The notes under the pieces are model-generated. The model was not told the origin of the DNA. It saw nothing but the letters and a program-made list of their open reading frames with translations, and made no database searches. Below, piece by piece: positions 1 to 11,929 of a stretch of 64,000 bases of DNA; the first letter of the stretch is position 1, and each line of letters opens with the position of its first letter. A program made the position numbers and the translations under genes. The stretch comes from Mytilisepta virgata. Its lineage: Eukaryota; Mollusca; Bivalvia; Mytilida; Mytilidae. The stretch covers positions 12,356,001-12,420,000 of the forward strand of contig CM051515.1 of the NCBI GenBank assembly GCA_028015205.1, given 5' to 3'.

Positions 1-160
1 TCACTAGTACTGAGGAAAGTCGACTCTTAACTGCATTGTTTATTTCATTTTATTTGTCTGATTGTTTTATATTGTTTGTATATATGCTTATGTATGCCAT
101 CAACCCTAGGGTACAATTGTGCATTTCAAATAAACTAAATTTAAACTAGCTATGAATTAG
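1..160 (+). repeat. possible LINE 3' end (tail only)
   Basis: AT-rich sequence ending in an AATAAA-like run near 130. It resembles the non-coding 3' tails of the LINE fragments elsewhere in this window (for example 50,100-50,177), where a short GC-richer stretch precedes repeated AATAAA. No coding part is visible because the window begins here. Bases 160-340 show nothing recognisable. Confidence 0.25.
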
Positions 161-339
161 TCATCATTTTCAGGCTCGACATAGTATAAAATGCAAATCG
201 TTAAACAGGAAGTAGACATGTATAAAATAAGTACCTACATTAATACTCCTGATGGTCTTGCTTCACACCAAATGTTAGATGGCTGCCATCTATACTTACA
301 ACAATTCATAATCATGCTTCAAACTAACTACTATGCTAG

Positions 340-735
340 GCACCTATGATGGATCACGGGGACTCAACCCATTGAGCTGTCTAGCACGTCCCCAGGTGAC
401 GGATAGGGGAGACCCTCTCGTTCTGAGGTTTTCAGGTCATAATACGGAAAGCCTGACCGCGGACCATAGTGGGTAACGTGTTTGGAAAATGCCACACTCC
501 CTGCACGCTAAAGACCCCTTCTGTAGTTTTCGAAAAAGAGTAGGCTAATGCCGCTACAGAAGGCTAAATTATCCGACCCTACCCAACCATCCAACTTTTA
601 CAGTAGCAGTCAAAATTTGTTCCCATATGTGTCCTGACCACCCCTATTTGAATCGTTTGATAAATTGAGCTGGTTCTCGTCCTGAAGAAGCATGAAATAT
701 TTGCCACTGGACGTTAAGCAACAATCAATCAATCG
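340..735 (+). repeat. SINE-like interspersed repeat with (ATCA)n tail
   Basis: A GC-richer island of about 390 bp in AT-rich DNA, ending at 681-735 in a segment I associate with mollusc SINE-type 3' domains (ATTTGCCACTGGACGTTAAG) followed by a short AATC repeat. The tail gives plus orientation. I could not place a clear tRNA-like promoter in the 5' half, so the exact class is uncertain. Confidence 0.4.
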
Positions 736-1154
736 AACTAACTATGCATTCGCTTTTGTTTATAGTTGCTGAGAATTTTGCAACCAAACATTTTTTTGAG
801 GGAATGGACGGTCAAACAGAGGTAAACCAGTACACATACTATCTTCGGAAAGGGGGAATATGCAAACTGTACATTTACCACAAGCATTTAATTTATGTTC
901 CTAAGACAGACGAGAAATTTCAATGTAGATAAAAAGTGTGAGAAATATATGATTTTTACCTTATCACTCAAAAGTTATAGAAAAGACAACTGTTTGATGC
1001 GTTATGATGCCTCACACTTCAAGGGTGAGATTAACCTATTTTTGTGTTCAAAAAATGCTAAAATGTCTTTGAAAATTAGAAGTCTAACCTATAAATTCCT
1101 CAAATTCATTTACATTCTTTGTTGTAATTTTTTTGTATCCACGTTCGTTCCTAC

Positions 1155-1328
1155 AAACCCCTGACAACACTCAATCATATTTAGCGGGTCGAATATATCG
1201 CCGCCTGGTGTGTGACCTAAAAAATTCTACCTTCGACGCAAATGGATTCTCTTTTGACATTGAGAAGCAACCAATGAAAATCGTTCATTTCCGACCCGTA
1301 AAATATGAATGTGTGTTGTCAGGGTTTT
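1155..1328. mobile_element. small TIR element (MITE), about 170 bp
   Basis: The left end, CCCTGACAACAC at 1159-1170, is repeated in inverted form at 1313-1324. Pairing continues inward with mismatches through a CGGGTCG/CGACCCG block. A short open frame across it reads through the inverted repeat and is not a gene. I see no clear target-site duplication because the flanks are A- and T-runs. Confidence 0.45.
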
Positions 1329-1419
1329 TTTTTCACAATCTGATGAACTTTGGTATCATAAATTTTAATGTAAATTTAGTACACTGAAATAAAACCTAAC
1401 CTCTCAAAGTATACTAACA

Positions 1420-1700
1420 TATCAAAAGAGCTGATGTAGAACATTTCTGGACAGCTTTAGACCATCACTGCAACATCAAAGATCTCAACTAGAACAGAAT
1501 TGGATCACAGCAGCTCCCCCTAGAATAAAACTGGACCACAGTGCTATATATTGTAGATCAGGTCCAGACCATAGGAGCTCTCGCTTAAAAATTAATTATG
1601 ACAGTTAAACACTAAATCAGCTTTTAGATTGGCACTCTAGATAGAACAGCTTGTAGCAGCTCATCTTCAGAATAATTAAGAGGTACCTTTTTTCACCTCC
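1420..1700. repeat. degenerate repeat rich in AGCTC / AGAACA / GGATCA words
   Basis: Short words such as CTAGAACAG, GGATCA and CAGCTC recur at irregular spacing. The same vocabulary appears at 37,740-37,980 upstream of FUT-C and at 42,290-42,370 in its intron. It may be an old dispersed repeat or part of the duplicated 5' flank of the fucosyltransferase genes. Confidence 0.25.
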
Positions 1701-1978
1701 GAAATCCCCTCCCGAACGGAACGAGTTTTAGAAGTGATCGAAAACATAGTGTAGTTTTTCCTTATAATTTCAAAAAAAAATTATTGGTGTGCTACTTGCT
1801 TACATCGTCCTGATCAAATATTCAAGTTTTTCGCCTGAATAAACTTGATTGATTGATTTTTTTTTTTTGCAGTTATGATGAATGTCAATCAAAACTTAAT
1901 TTGAAGAGATCTATTGATATTTTACTATACGGTAATTTAATGATTCTGATTTATACATTAACATTTCAGGGAGAAGAC

Positions 1979-3097
1979 ATGAAAATTCCTTTTCGTTTTT
2001 CATTAAGGAAAAGAATAAGTATTTGGTTGTTAAGTCTATGTGGAGTTTACTTTTTTATTGGTATTAGCATAAATAGCAGTGCTCAGTTCACGCAAGTGGT
2101 GGAAAACTTTGTTTTTAAGAAACATATTATAAATTATAATGTAACTTTCAAAAAACATTCAGGTCATGTGAAAATTCTTTTATGGACAGAATTTTTTGGC
2201 AGTATGGATTGGTTAGAGGGTATTCGAAAGGAATTTCAAAACTGTAATTGTTCAGTGACTTCCGATAAAAGTGAAATCGAGGCTGTGGATGCAGTTGTCT
2301 TTCATCTTATGGATCTATGGATGTATAAGGGTCTTCCGAAATATAGAGCAGCAGATCAGGTATGGATTCTATTTATAGCCGAACCACCGCCTCACGTTTT
2401 TTCTTTAGGCTTACATGTTCCGAATATGATGTTTAATTGGACAATGTCTTATAGGCACGATTCAACAATCAGGGTGTCATATGGAAAACTGATCGAGTTA
2501 ACCGAGAAAGAAAAATCCAGACTGAAACTAGGTCAGTCTGTATTTAAAAATAAACCTAAATTTATTGCATCCGTTATAGGTAATTGCTTCGACGATGCAA
2601 GGCGATATTGGGAAATTAGTGAACTAAAAAAGTACGTCTTTATAGACGAATATGGGAGGTGTGGCAACCTGATTTGCCCAAGGACGCATGCTTGTGTCAA
2701 CATGATGAACGAATATAAATTCAAAATAGCGTTTGATAATAGTCACTGCCGCGATTACGTGTCTGAAAAGTTTTGGACGGCTTTGTTGGAGAGACATATT
2801 CCTGTGGTAAACTGGAAACGAAATCAGGTTGCCTCAGCACCACCAAATTCATACATAAATATTTATGATTTTAATTCTATCCGTGAAGCGGCAAAATATT
2901 TGATAACAGTTAGTACAAATAGTTCCTTGTATGAGTCTTATTTTGACTGGAAGAAGCATTATAAAGTTTACGGACCAAGACTTTGGGAATCCTTCCCTCC
3001 CATATGTGAGAAACTGAGTTCAAAGACGGGATACCAGGCCCAAACATTAGTTGATCCATGGATATGGATAAAAGATGATACATGTGAAATGTGGTCG
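1979..3097 (+). CDS. alpha-1,3-fucosyltransferase (GT10), FUT-A, main exon
   Basis: Likely a Golgi type II membrane enzyme that transfers fucose from GDP-fucose to N-acetylglucosamine-type acceptors. Seen: a short basic N-terminus, one hydrophobic anchor (about residues 13-30), then the GT10 landmarks AEPPPH (134-139, with the Glu at the position of the family's catalytic base), FNWTMSYR (152-159), YGK (168-170), GRCG (226-229) and the donor-site block DNSHCRDYVSEKFW (253-266). Sequons occur at N54, N90, N153 and N314. The ATG at 1979 was chosen because it lies 9 nt after an acceptor (CAG ending at 1969) and matches FUT-C; the frame is open further upstream but non-homologous. The exon ends after Ser373 at a GTAAGT donor (3098). 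Without splicing the frame would run on to a stop at 3157. Cys189 of the paralogues is Phe here. Exact acceptor specificity cannot be told. Confidence 0.9.
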
Positions 3098-4341
3098 GTA
3101 AGTAATGAAATTTTCAAATACACGACTGACGCAATATTTCATATATGGTATATGTAGCTTTACTAATATATTGTGTTATGATTCATTGGAACGTGTACTA
3201 TCTTTAAAATATGGACTAGTTTGAAACGCACTATTTCTATATTAATCTAAAAGTAGGAAATTTGATAATATAGTATTATTGCGAAGCCGAAGTCCAATAT
3301 GGCTAGCCAAAGACCAATAACTAAGCCGAAATCCTTGCGCAATTATACCTTCATTGTCTAACCAGTTCTATATGTCATATTGACTAGTCCAATATGATCC
3401 TTTAAAGCCTAACCAGTCCAATATGTCATATTGACTGGTGCAAATATTATCCTTTATTGACTAACCAGTCCAATATGGCATATTGACTAGTCAATACGGC
3501 ATATTGGACGGGTATGTGTCGTACTGGCGTACTTTGACATTTTGTATTGACAGGGGTTTTATTATATTTATACTGATATTTAATTGTTAGTCAATAAAGC
3601 AAGATATTAACCAAAGACGTATTTCATGACATCAAAATTAACATAATTTTCGTCCAATCACAGAACAGATAATTTGCCACTTTTCATGCTGTTTTATAAA
3701 CAGGCCTCTTTAATGTCAAAAGGCAAAAACGAAACTATATTAATGCGTCGAAAATGACACAATTAGCTTGATCTCTAGATGGCAATTAGCGTGGCCATCA
3801 AAATCTCGTTTTGAGGTATGAGGCTTCGGCTTTGACAGTTTTGAACTACAACAAATACTCAACCGCTTTCGTAATATATTCCAGAAATCCCCCGCCGATA
3901 GGGTTAATTAAGACAAGTGCATCAATGATTGCTTGACCTTGTCAAAAGTGAACGGTAACGTACAATTATGAGAAATATGTTATCTTGATAATATCTTAGT
4001 AATTTGTCATATTTTTTACTCCAAAAGATATGAGGAACTCCTGAAGATATTTAAGCACTTCCTAAAATTCAATTTATATTTTTTAACTAATTTCTCTCAT
4101 TATATGATTCATCGTATACAGGAAGACAAAATAGGAGTACATTATTATGATGATTTCGGTGAATAACGCAAATATGCAGTGAAATACGATGATTCCTCTA
4201 GTATTAAGACCTTACAGTGACTTAAAGATGGAGAACATCAATAAAAATGCTTTTACAGTGCATCAAATATTAACATTAATTTTATATGTGTCTTTGTTGT
4301 TTTATTGTATGATTTCAGCAAAAGTTTTCTTTTTTTTTCAG
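3098..4341 (+). other. FUT-A last intron (1,244 bp)
   Basis: Begins GTAAGT and ends after a polypyrimidine run with CAG. Bases from about 3,590 to 3,990 align with 22,340-22,710 in the FUT-B intron, and more weakly with 45,430-45,530 in the FUT-C intron, so the intron was copied with the gene. It also holds the palindromic repeat at 3,290-3,545. Confidence 0.75.
3290..3545. mobile_element. foldback repeat rich in CCAATATG/CATATTGG
   Basis: Repeated words CCAGTCCAATATG, CATATTGAC and TAGTCCAATATG in both orientations, together with ACTAAGCC. The same element lies in the opposite orientation at 30,620-30,955. Probably a non-autonomous DNA transposon inserted in the FUT-A intron. Confidence 0.55.
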
Positions 4342-4401
4342 ATATCTAACATGATAAAAAGAAGGTGGGATCGGTTTATGTATGATTTTAAGATTCTTTG
4401 A
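4342..4401 (+). CDS. FUT-A terminal coding exon (19 aa plus stop)
   Basis: Preceded by a T-rich tract and CAG at 4339-4341. Joined in phase 0 to Ser373 it adds a basic tail reading ISNMIKRRWDRFMYDFKIL and a TGA, giving 392 residues in total. The same 60 nt recur with few changes at 23,249-23,308 and 46,516-46,575, each directly after an AG acceptor, while the read-through extensions of the large exon are not conserved. This is why I treat it as the true C-terminus. The role of the tail is unknown; no membrane segment is visible in it. Confidence 0.8.
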   Translation: MSNMIKRRWDRFMYDFKIL

Positions 4402-4500
4402 AAGTCAAATTACTTTATTCGATTGTCATTTTGAAACATCCACACGGAGATCATTGGAGCTAACGCTTACAGAGATCACATCTTTAACAATCTCGGTTAT

Positions 4501-4506
4501 AATAAA
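4501..4506 (+). terminator. candidate poly(A) signal of FUT-A
   Basis: AATAAA 100 nt after the stop codon, in a 3'UTR block conserved in the paralogues (CGGAGATCATTGGAGC and CTCGGTTATAAT). FUT-B carries AATATA at the same place. Confidence 0.45.
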
Positions 4507-4714
4507 GAGTTTTCCAATTCTTGAAAATATTATGATACATGTAATATATTTCTGAATTTATGAGACATACGATCGAAATAATTGACAGCCAGCAAAAGGT
4601 GGAATACGCTAAAACAAGAATTACACACATGTATTTAATAAAATTTACAACCATGCATGTTTGTGAAGCCTTTGTGATTTTGGACAAGAATTTGAATCAA
4701 TTGCTACAGTTCGC

Positions 4715-4970
4715 ATTGGGTATATTCCGAAAAAGCACATGTCCAAAAACAGAACGACTTCAAGTGTTGGGTATATTCCGAAACAACACATGCCATAAAA
4801 CAGAACGACTTCAAGTGTTGGATATATTCCGAGACAACACATGCCCAAAAATAGAACTACTTTAAGTGTTGGGTTTATTTAGAAAAAAAACAATGCCCAA
4901 AAACAGAACGACTTCAAGTGTTGGTTATATTCCGAAAAACCACTTGCCCAAAAAAGAACGACTTTAAGTA
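4715..4970 (+). repeat. 51-bp minisatellite, five copies
   Basis: Units start at about 4715, 4766, 4817, 4868 and 4920 (period 51-52). Each carries GGGTATATTCCGAAA, then an ACATGCCCAAAAACAGAACG-type block, then TTCAAGT. A decayed version lies at the same place 3' of FUT-B (23,585-23,722 and 25,631-25,700), so the array predates that duplication. Short frames through it are repeat artefacts. Confidence 0.85.
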
Positions 4971-5336
4971 TATTGATTTTGATGTGGTTTTAAAAAAAGA
5001 GAGAAACTTCTTAGGACGTTAAAATCGCTTGCAATTAAACAAAATGACTAAATATTGATAGGTATGTTTTTGTAAAATTTCCATGTCACATATTTCTTTT
5101 GATTACTAAATGTCACCCTGTGTAGCTATTTGTGAATAAAATTGGGTTACCAATTTAAATGTTATATACAATGACCAATTAAAAGCATGTTTTTATTGTG
5201 TTTCTATCATTTATCAAGTGACAAAAGGGGAATCAAAAATGGAGTAATTTTATGATAATAAATTTTTACTTTTTAAAAAAATACATAATTTTATACAAAA
5301 GTATACAGCGTTAAGGTTAATATTGTATTTCAAATA

Positions 5337-6310
5337 TAGAATAGAGAATGGAAACGGGGAATGTGTCAAAGAGACAACAACCTGACCAAAGAGCAGAAAA
5401 CAGCCCAAGGATACCAATGGGTCTTCAACGCAGTGAGAAAATCCCGCACCCGGAGACGGCCTTCAGCTGCTCCCTAAACAATAATGTATACTAGTTCAGC
5501 AAAATGGAAGGCACACTAAACTCCGAAATATAAAAATGAACCAAAATTCAAAAAACACACAAGACTGACAACGGCTAGAGGTTCCTGACTTGGGACAGGC
5601 GCAAAAATTCGGCGGGGTGAAACATGTTTTGTGAGATCTCAACCCCCCCCCCCCCATACCTCTAGCCAATGTGGAATAAACAAACACACAGCGATACACA
5701 CAGTAAAACTCAGTTCAAAAGATATCAGAGTCCGACTTTAAAAAAGGTAACAGAAGAAACTAAGCAAAATGACAATGATCAATATATATTAACAAAGGAC
5801 TACTAGCAGTTACTGACATATAGCTCCAGACCTCAATTAAACTGATAGAAAGATTGTCTATATCATATAGAACATCAGCAACAATCCCTCCCGTTAGGGG
5901 TTTAGTATCATGCCATCATAATTTATACGAGAATAACATAACCCGTATCATGCCAACAACTGGTTTTAGAATAAATGTGTTTATTTCCGATGCAAAGACC
6001 CAATGAGTGAATCAATATTAATTCCAAAAAATGCCATCTTTAATGACTTGACAACAGTATCGTAACTATATCCCTTGTTGATAAGTCTGTTTAAAGGTTT
6101 GATTACCTTTTCAGGTGAATGACGACATTTTTGTGCTTTGCATAGAATATTACCATAAAAGATGGGAAATACCTGAACATATATGATGTTTGCACGTTGA
6201 CTTATATTTACGAATGCGGTCCTTGTACCGATGATAAAATGTCGTAAAAGTTTTGACAAGTTTGTGATATCGAAATTCCATGTGCATATTTTCAAGCAGA
6301 AATACGCCTT
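5337..6310 (-). mobile_element. 3' part of a reverse-transcriptase element (Penelope-like type, class uncertain)
   Basis: On the minus strand 6295-5981 encodes the end of an RT polyprotein (FYGNILCKAQKCRHSPEKV, then GYSYDTVVKSLKMAFFGINI), a C-terminal block I recognise from abundant mussel retroelements. It is followed by a long non-coding 3' region down to about 5337, including an 11-base C run near 5,645. Bases 5,337-5,710 are repeated at 51,042-51,420 in the same orientation. The element is 5'-truncated and not functional. Confidence 0.55.
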
Positions 6311-6852
6311 GGTCGTTGAGCAATTGTGAAATCCTTATTTTATGCTAAATACAAACGGTTAAACTGAGTGATAAAAGGCATCTGAAAGCGATCTTTTTCT
6401 CGTTTTCTACACAAATACAATTCCCATAATCCCAGCTTTCATATTTTATTACGATCTACGTCTTCTGTCATATTTTGCAATTTGTTTTACAAACACTGTC
6501 GATTTTACGGCACTTTACTCTATGTTGTAACTTTTTGTAAGTCATTACAAAGCTAGTACTCTGTTGATATCACAAAAAAATAGTTTCAAGATGACAAAGC
6601 CTCACCTCGTTGGAAGAAAACTATAGTTCGTCACCTTTTTTAGAGTCAGAACCGAAATTCAGTTTATCATGGAATTCAGAGGCAACAGAAATTTTTAATC
6701 ATGTTTATCTAAAGCAATGCCAGTTCTGATATTAAACAAATGTACTGCATCAAACAGCATAAAAGTCAGTAGAGCAACGAGAACTACATGTAGATCCAGC
6801 ACCGTCATTCCCTTGGCCAATAATCTCCGAATCAGATACTGTACTTTACATT

Positions 6853-8055
6853 AAACATATTTTATTGTCAAAAACATCATGTATGACAATAGGATCGACA
6901 CAAGTAAACAACTTACGAAGGCTTCTCCTCTATACATACAGATAAGGAAAGACAATATATTACATATACAGAATATCATATTTACAAACAAGTATGTTAA
7001 AAAAAATAAACATAGCATAACATAAGAAAGGGTAGGTCGCAATTGTCCAACTTCATATGATCACATACACACCCATATATATACATTAAATCAGACAAAT
7101 TTTTGTGTATCTAAAATAAATTTCTGAACCAACAGGAATAATCTAGCGTTCTTGTCAGTATCCAAAAAGAATATTTTCTATACTGATTTCAAAATTAAGA
7201 TTATGCATTCCCTGCAACAAACTTACGCTCTGGGCTATATATAATGAGCATACTAAAAAGAAATGTTCAACAGTTTCTAAATTATTTCCACATTTACAAT
7301 AATAAGTGTCAACTATATTACTTTTGAATAAATCACATTTAAGACTACTGCATTTTCTACGCAATCTAGTATGAAGTATGTTACCCAACCTGGATCCAAC
7401 ACAGTAGAATTCAGGCGGCTTCATAAGAAAATTTTAACTGGTTTTTTAAATTAAATTTAAAAGATGCAACGGAATGAGAGTCTTTCTATCCGAAAGATTA
7501 TTCCAAAGTCTAATAGTGCAGGGGAAAAAGATCTTTGATATGTAATAAGTCTTCATGGAGGTAAATTATAATCACGTGCATTACGTAAATTATAGTTGTT
7601 AATCTGACCAACAGTTCTCGGTAACAAATTCCGAATATACGATCGGGCATTATCATTTACAATATTATAAAAAAAAAAAAATACAGACTTTTCTCCTCTC
7701 ACGTCTAACAGAGTTGTTCCCACCCGGTTTCGAGATATATAGACGAAAGACTGGCATACGATGTCTATCCAGTAACTATTCGAGCGGCCTCCAGTTAAAC
7801 TTTTTCCAGACGATTAGCATTAAAGGTAGTACAGTTATCCCACACTTCACAAGAATATACTAGTAAAGGTCGGATAAAAGTAAGATTGATTTTCTCTAAA
7901 ATATTTCTAGATACGCTAAACTTTAACTTTCGAAGCACCACGACTTGCTTTGATGCTTTTTCTATTATAAAATTTATATGATTTGCCCATTTGCAGTCAG
8001 CGCTGAGGATGACTCCTAGATGCCTATGTTGATCAACTAGAGATATCATCGTGTC
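6853..8055 (-). pseudogene. LINE fragment: RT C-terminus, zinc knuckle and 3'UTR
   Basis: On the minus strand 8049-7795 encodes an RT-thumb segment (HRHLGVILSADCKWANHINF, then FIRPLLVYSCEVWDN), typical of CR1/Jockey-type LINEs. 7424-7155 encodes the terminal zinc-knuckle region (CKCGNNLETVEHFFLVC). The two parts are in different frames, with about 370 bp of decayed sequence between them. The 3' end, with an AATAAAATA run, is at about 6853. A dead retroposon. Confidence 0.8.
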
Positions 8056-8589
8056 ATCAAATCATTCGGTGTGGCTCGATTACTGAGGGAAATAACTTGC
8101 TTCAAATTATAATTTTAGAGTCAGAATCGTAATTCCGAAATGAGTTTCTGAAAATGGTTATAACCATACATGTACATGTATGTGTGTATTGCCGTTATGT
8201 GATACTAATAGCCATGTGGTCTTGTAAGTAATTTTGAAATAATAGTTTGAAATACTATTAATTAGTAATTAGTACATAATCGCACAGGAAATCATTTATT
8301 TAATAAGATTAATTGTCACATAAACACACTGGGATAAAAAATTGTGTATATTGATTGGATTTTAATCAGTTACCCTTTGATCGCCCAATTACATAAAAAG
8401 GGGACGAAATCAAAGTGTTCATGTACATGTATGTAAAACAATGCCACGTGACAAACAAGTACGCAAGAAGAATAATATATGATCATTTTACAGTCAACAT
8501 AATTTCAGATCAATATTTTTAAAAGGTCTATCAGAAACATATTTATTTACAAATCTGTATGAAAGAACATTGTCACGGTTGTTCAATTC
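8056..8589. other. non-coding stretch
   Basis: AT-rich, with no frame, promoter or repeat that I recognise. It separates the LINE 3' piece from the ORF1-like piece, so it is not clear that they belong to one insertion. Confidence 0.3.
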
Positions 8590-9460
8590 GTACGTAAGTT
8601 GACTTTCGAAGAATCAAGTCCAAGCTTACTAAGAATGTCAGCTTCTGTAGAAATGATCTTGAAGTCGCAGCGATCAGAGTTTTCTCTTGGTTTTACAAAA
8701 ATGCGACCATCCTGAGTCCAGCAGGAGTTAATGTCACCTTTCTGTCTGAAATGGTTCAGTTTATGAACTATCTCATATCTCTGTCTAGTAAGGTTTTCAG
8801 ATATAAAAGTACCATCCAGATAATCTTTAAGCTTGCATTTGCTCTAATAGACCATTTGTCTCTTTCGGTAGGAGATGAACCTGACAATAATGATGGGGTG
8901 CTCAAGATTATCATTACAAATGTTTAACACCAAAGAGTCAGTGTCAACTTGGAATTCAATTTTCCCATCCTCATTAGTTGGCACTTGTACAGAATTAAAG
9001 CGGAGGCTTGTCCTTCTGGAATATTGCTGTTGCTCTTCTAACTCATATTCAAGAACACATACTCTATCTGTAAGAGTCTCAATAATTTTACTTTGTTCAT
9101 CATTTTTTTTACATTGGGCTCAATATATTGTTGACAAGTAGCCTCAATATGTTGGCTTAGTTTATTAGTCACATGGATTGACATAATGCTCGACAAAGTT
9201 CAGACAAACTTAGGTTCCAAAAGAATGTTGGCAATAGCCTTGGTAAGCTCACCTACTGTGAGGTGGATTGTTGAACACATCAGAATCTGTCAAATTGAAG
9301 AACGGCATCTGCAACAGGTAAATCTTTAGAGAGGGTCTCACCGGTGTTTTGCTTTTGTTTAGTTTGACGTTCAGTTTGTCTAAGGAACAGGGTAGTTCAT
9401 CAGAGTCCAGGGGTTACCCCTCTTTGAACAGGTTTCGGGTATGGAAGCCATGTTGTTTTT
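8590..9460 (-). pseudogene. decayed LINE ORF1-like gene
   Basis: Reading the minus strand with frame changes gives a coiled-coil stretch ending in EYELEEQQQYSRRTSLRFNS and then an RNA-binding-like region (KLNHFRQKGDINSCWTQDGR, IFVKPRENSDRCDFKI). This order, coiled coil then YSRRTSLR then WTQDGRIFVK, is that of ORF1 proteins of mollusc L1/CR1-type LINEs. Several frameshifts and stops show that it is inactive. The plus-strand frame at 8875-9141 is a shadow. Confidence 0.6.
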
Positions 9461-9659
9461 TTGATTTGTTGACAATGTGTTACGAAAGTCAAAGAAGCTA
9501 ATAACTGCTGTAAAATTTTCAATAAACCTTCTAAATATGTTGCACGAAGATCTCAGAATGCACACATAAACTTTTATGGTCGTCTCCATTGATATTTACA
9601 CCACTTTTCGACCCTTTTCTATGCTACGCCATTTTGTTTTTCATTTTTCTTTTTTTTTC

Positions 9660-9690
9660 TTTTTTTTTTTTGGGGGGGGGGGGGGCTGGG
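9660..9690 (+). repeat. poly-T followed by poly-G tract
   Basis: A T-run directly followed by about 14 G. Similar T/G or C runs occur at 5,643, 14,229, 31,617, 33,866, 60,397 and 63,545. Confidence 0.8.
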
Positions 9691-9940
9691 CATTTTTTGG
9701 CATTGTTAAATTCAATACTACACGTAAATATTATCCGTGGAAAACTTTTAAATTCATCAGAATTTAATAAATCTAAACTAATTTTCATACTAAACAAAAA
9801 GTAACAGGAATTAGATGTAAGAAGTATAAGTAAAGTTGGTACCCATTCAAGTAAAAATAATTAAGTTGAAACTTAACGCATGACAAACGTGTATTGGTGC
9901 ATTTTGAATAATTACATCTTAAAGAAACTACAAAACACAT

Positions 9941-10211
9941 ACGGGGCCTCGGTGGCCGAGTGGTCTAGGTAGTTAGTCATGACTACTAATGATCACTAGC
10001 CCGTCAACAATGGGGTTGTGAGTTAGAATCTCACCTGTGGCGGGGTGTGTTCGACTCTGATCTAAATTGACAAGGATTGCCAATTTTCCTACCAAAGGTC
10101 GGTTGTTCTCTCCGGTTACTCCGGCTTCCTCCACCAATAAAAACTGGCCGGCGCCAATAGCCAAATGAGCTGAAAACGGCGTAAAACCAAACTAAACAAA
10201 CAAACAAAACA
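9941..10211 (+). mobile_element. tRNA-derived SINE
   Basis: The head has a pol III A-box-like GGCCGAGTGGTCTAGG (9952-9967) and a B-box-like GGTTGTGAGTTAGAATC (10014-10030), the spacing of a Leu/Ser-type tRNA with a long variable arm. A body with TCCGGTTACTCCGGCTTCCT and ACGGCGTAAAACC follows, as in mollusc SINE families, then an (AAAC)n tail. Structure and tail give plus orientation. Confidence 0.75.
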
Positions 10212-10380
10212 CATATATGTTTTCTTCTCTCTATCTCTCCTGATCGTTGAGATATTTGAATACGTACTCCACCAAGTACTAATCTCTCAGTGGCGCAAAA
10301 ATTTCATAACGACAAAGTGTCAGCATGAAGGAGAAAGTATCACAATGGCGAAGTATCAGCATGAAGGAAAAAGTATCATA

Positions 10381-11240
10381 TCACAAATTATCAGCATCTA
10401 ATGAAAAAGTATAATGACAAATTATCAGCATTAATGTGAAAGTATTATAAGTAAAATCAAGAAATACCAAAAGCACCCCACCAAAAACACCGGGGGTAGA
10501 CTCAGGTGCTCCGGAAGAGTAAGCACTGTCTGCTTCCTGCAGGACACCCACCATTCTGCCCATGTCAAATCCGGTATGAGGAAGTGAAAACATCAATGGA
10601 ACTGGTCCATTTTCATTTGGGAAACGGTTTTTTCATACCTGTCAACCAAGTCATGATGACGTCCATAAAACTTTAATAAGGATGACTGCAACTTAGGAGC
10701 AGCCTACCCCTGTTTGAGCAACTTTTATGTCAGGAGCCGGGCTCTGTTCAGGAAGTTAATGTATATGTCACAAGCTCTAGTATAACGTATGAGTTGTGAA
10801 ATATACACTCCATACGCCGGCGCTTCTGGAATGTTGCCGCTCAAAAATGGGAAGTTGACGATTGGAAAGTCAAAGTCATCCCGTTTGTCGTAAACTTTTG
10901 TATTCAGCCTTCCTCTGGTGTCAATGTCGAAGTGAAGGTCAAGATAAGATGCTGCTTGACAGTGTCTTTGGTATTCTTAATTTCGAGGTCATTGGGATAG
11001 ATGAGATGTAAGAAATTCCCAAAACGTGAATTGTTGAGTGATAAAATATCCTCTATATAGCGGAAGCTGAAATTAAAGTTAAGAGCTAACTTCTTCTGTG
11101 TTTCCTTAAGAAGCCATAATATATCGACAAAAGAATACCGATAGAACAAAACAGTGGGCAAAGTCAACAAATTCGAAGTCAAAGGAAAATAGAAAGTCAG
11201 GAGAATGGAGCACAACAAACAAATGCCACAAGGATACATG
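10381..11240 (-). pseudogene. reverse-transcriptase element fragment (Penelope-like type, class uncertain)
   Basis: The minus-strand frame 11239-10904 encodes an RT core with FNFSFRYIEDILSLNN and IYPNDLEIKNTKDT. After frame changes the thumb follows (YDKRDDFDFPIVNFPFLSGN, then APAYGVYISQLIRYTRA). Relatives have YIDD at the catalytic position; here the first Asp is Glu. The downstream 3' region (10,620-10,440) contains CTCAGGTGCTCCGGAAGAGT, found again at 20,231-20,250. No nuclease domain is visible. Inactive. Confidence 0.65.
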
Positions 11241-11929
11241 TATAACTAAAAGAATAAAAAACGTATAATAAACTTAACAAAACTAAAACACGACAGCACA
11301 TAGATTATAATAAAAAGTATAACCATATATTGACGAAGTAAAATATAATAAAAACAAGAAACATCATATGATACAATGATAAGGATACAATGTACCAATT
11401 CATAAGATACAGGGCGCAGACATCTTGTGAACATTTAGCGCTGAGACTCGCTGCCCATTGGTCAATATTAAATTAAATAATAAAAAAAAAATTAAACGGC
11501 AGTGGTTCTTCCTTCGAAACATATGAGATAAAATAATTTCAAATTAGCTTTTAAGAATGTGGGTAATTTCAATGCTTGAAGTGGGTACTTCCCGATTTTT
11601 AGCAAAAATTTATCACCCCTTTTTGAGCCTCATTTTTCGGAATGAAAAGCCATGGGAACGCACCATTTTCGTTGCATTAAATTAATCGGATACATTTCCA
11701 CTTAATTGAGGTGCTGTTATTTTTCAAGAAATTAATTTTTATTTTTATGAAATTTTCTTTCATATCTTGGTACCCCCATATGGAGATTAACATAGAAACC
11801 GAATAGGTACTTTGCATTTATAAAGCATCGAAATATACAGAATTGTCTGAACATAAGGCAGTTACGACATTCCGTTATATGTCCATTCTACTTTGTCAAC
11901 CCTGTGTACATATCTTCACCTTTTCAAAT
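11241..11929. other. non-coding stretch
   Basis: AT-rich DNA with no gene or repeat that I can support. Confidence 0.3.

Noticed and set aside
1133..1387. 84-codon frame
   Set aside because: It runs through the inverted ends of a MITE and shows no protein motif.
1853..1978. Extended N-terminus of FUT-A
   Set aside because: The frame is open by chance across the upstream intron end. An AG acceptor at 1,969, conserved in all three genes, lies just before the ATG.
3098..3157. Unspliced C-terminal extensions of the FUT genes as true ends
   Set aside because: They differ completely in the three paralogues and begin with GTAAG at the same codon, whereas a conserved exon lies downstream.
9941..10030. 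Functional tRNA gene
   Set aside because: A and B boxes are present, but the arms are degenerate and the sequence continues into a SINE body with an AAAC tail.
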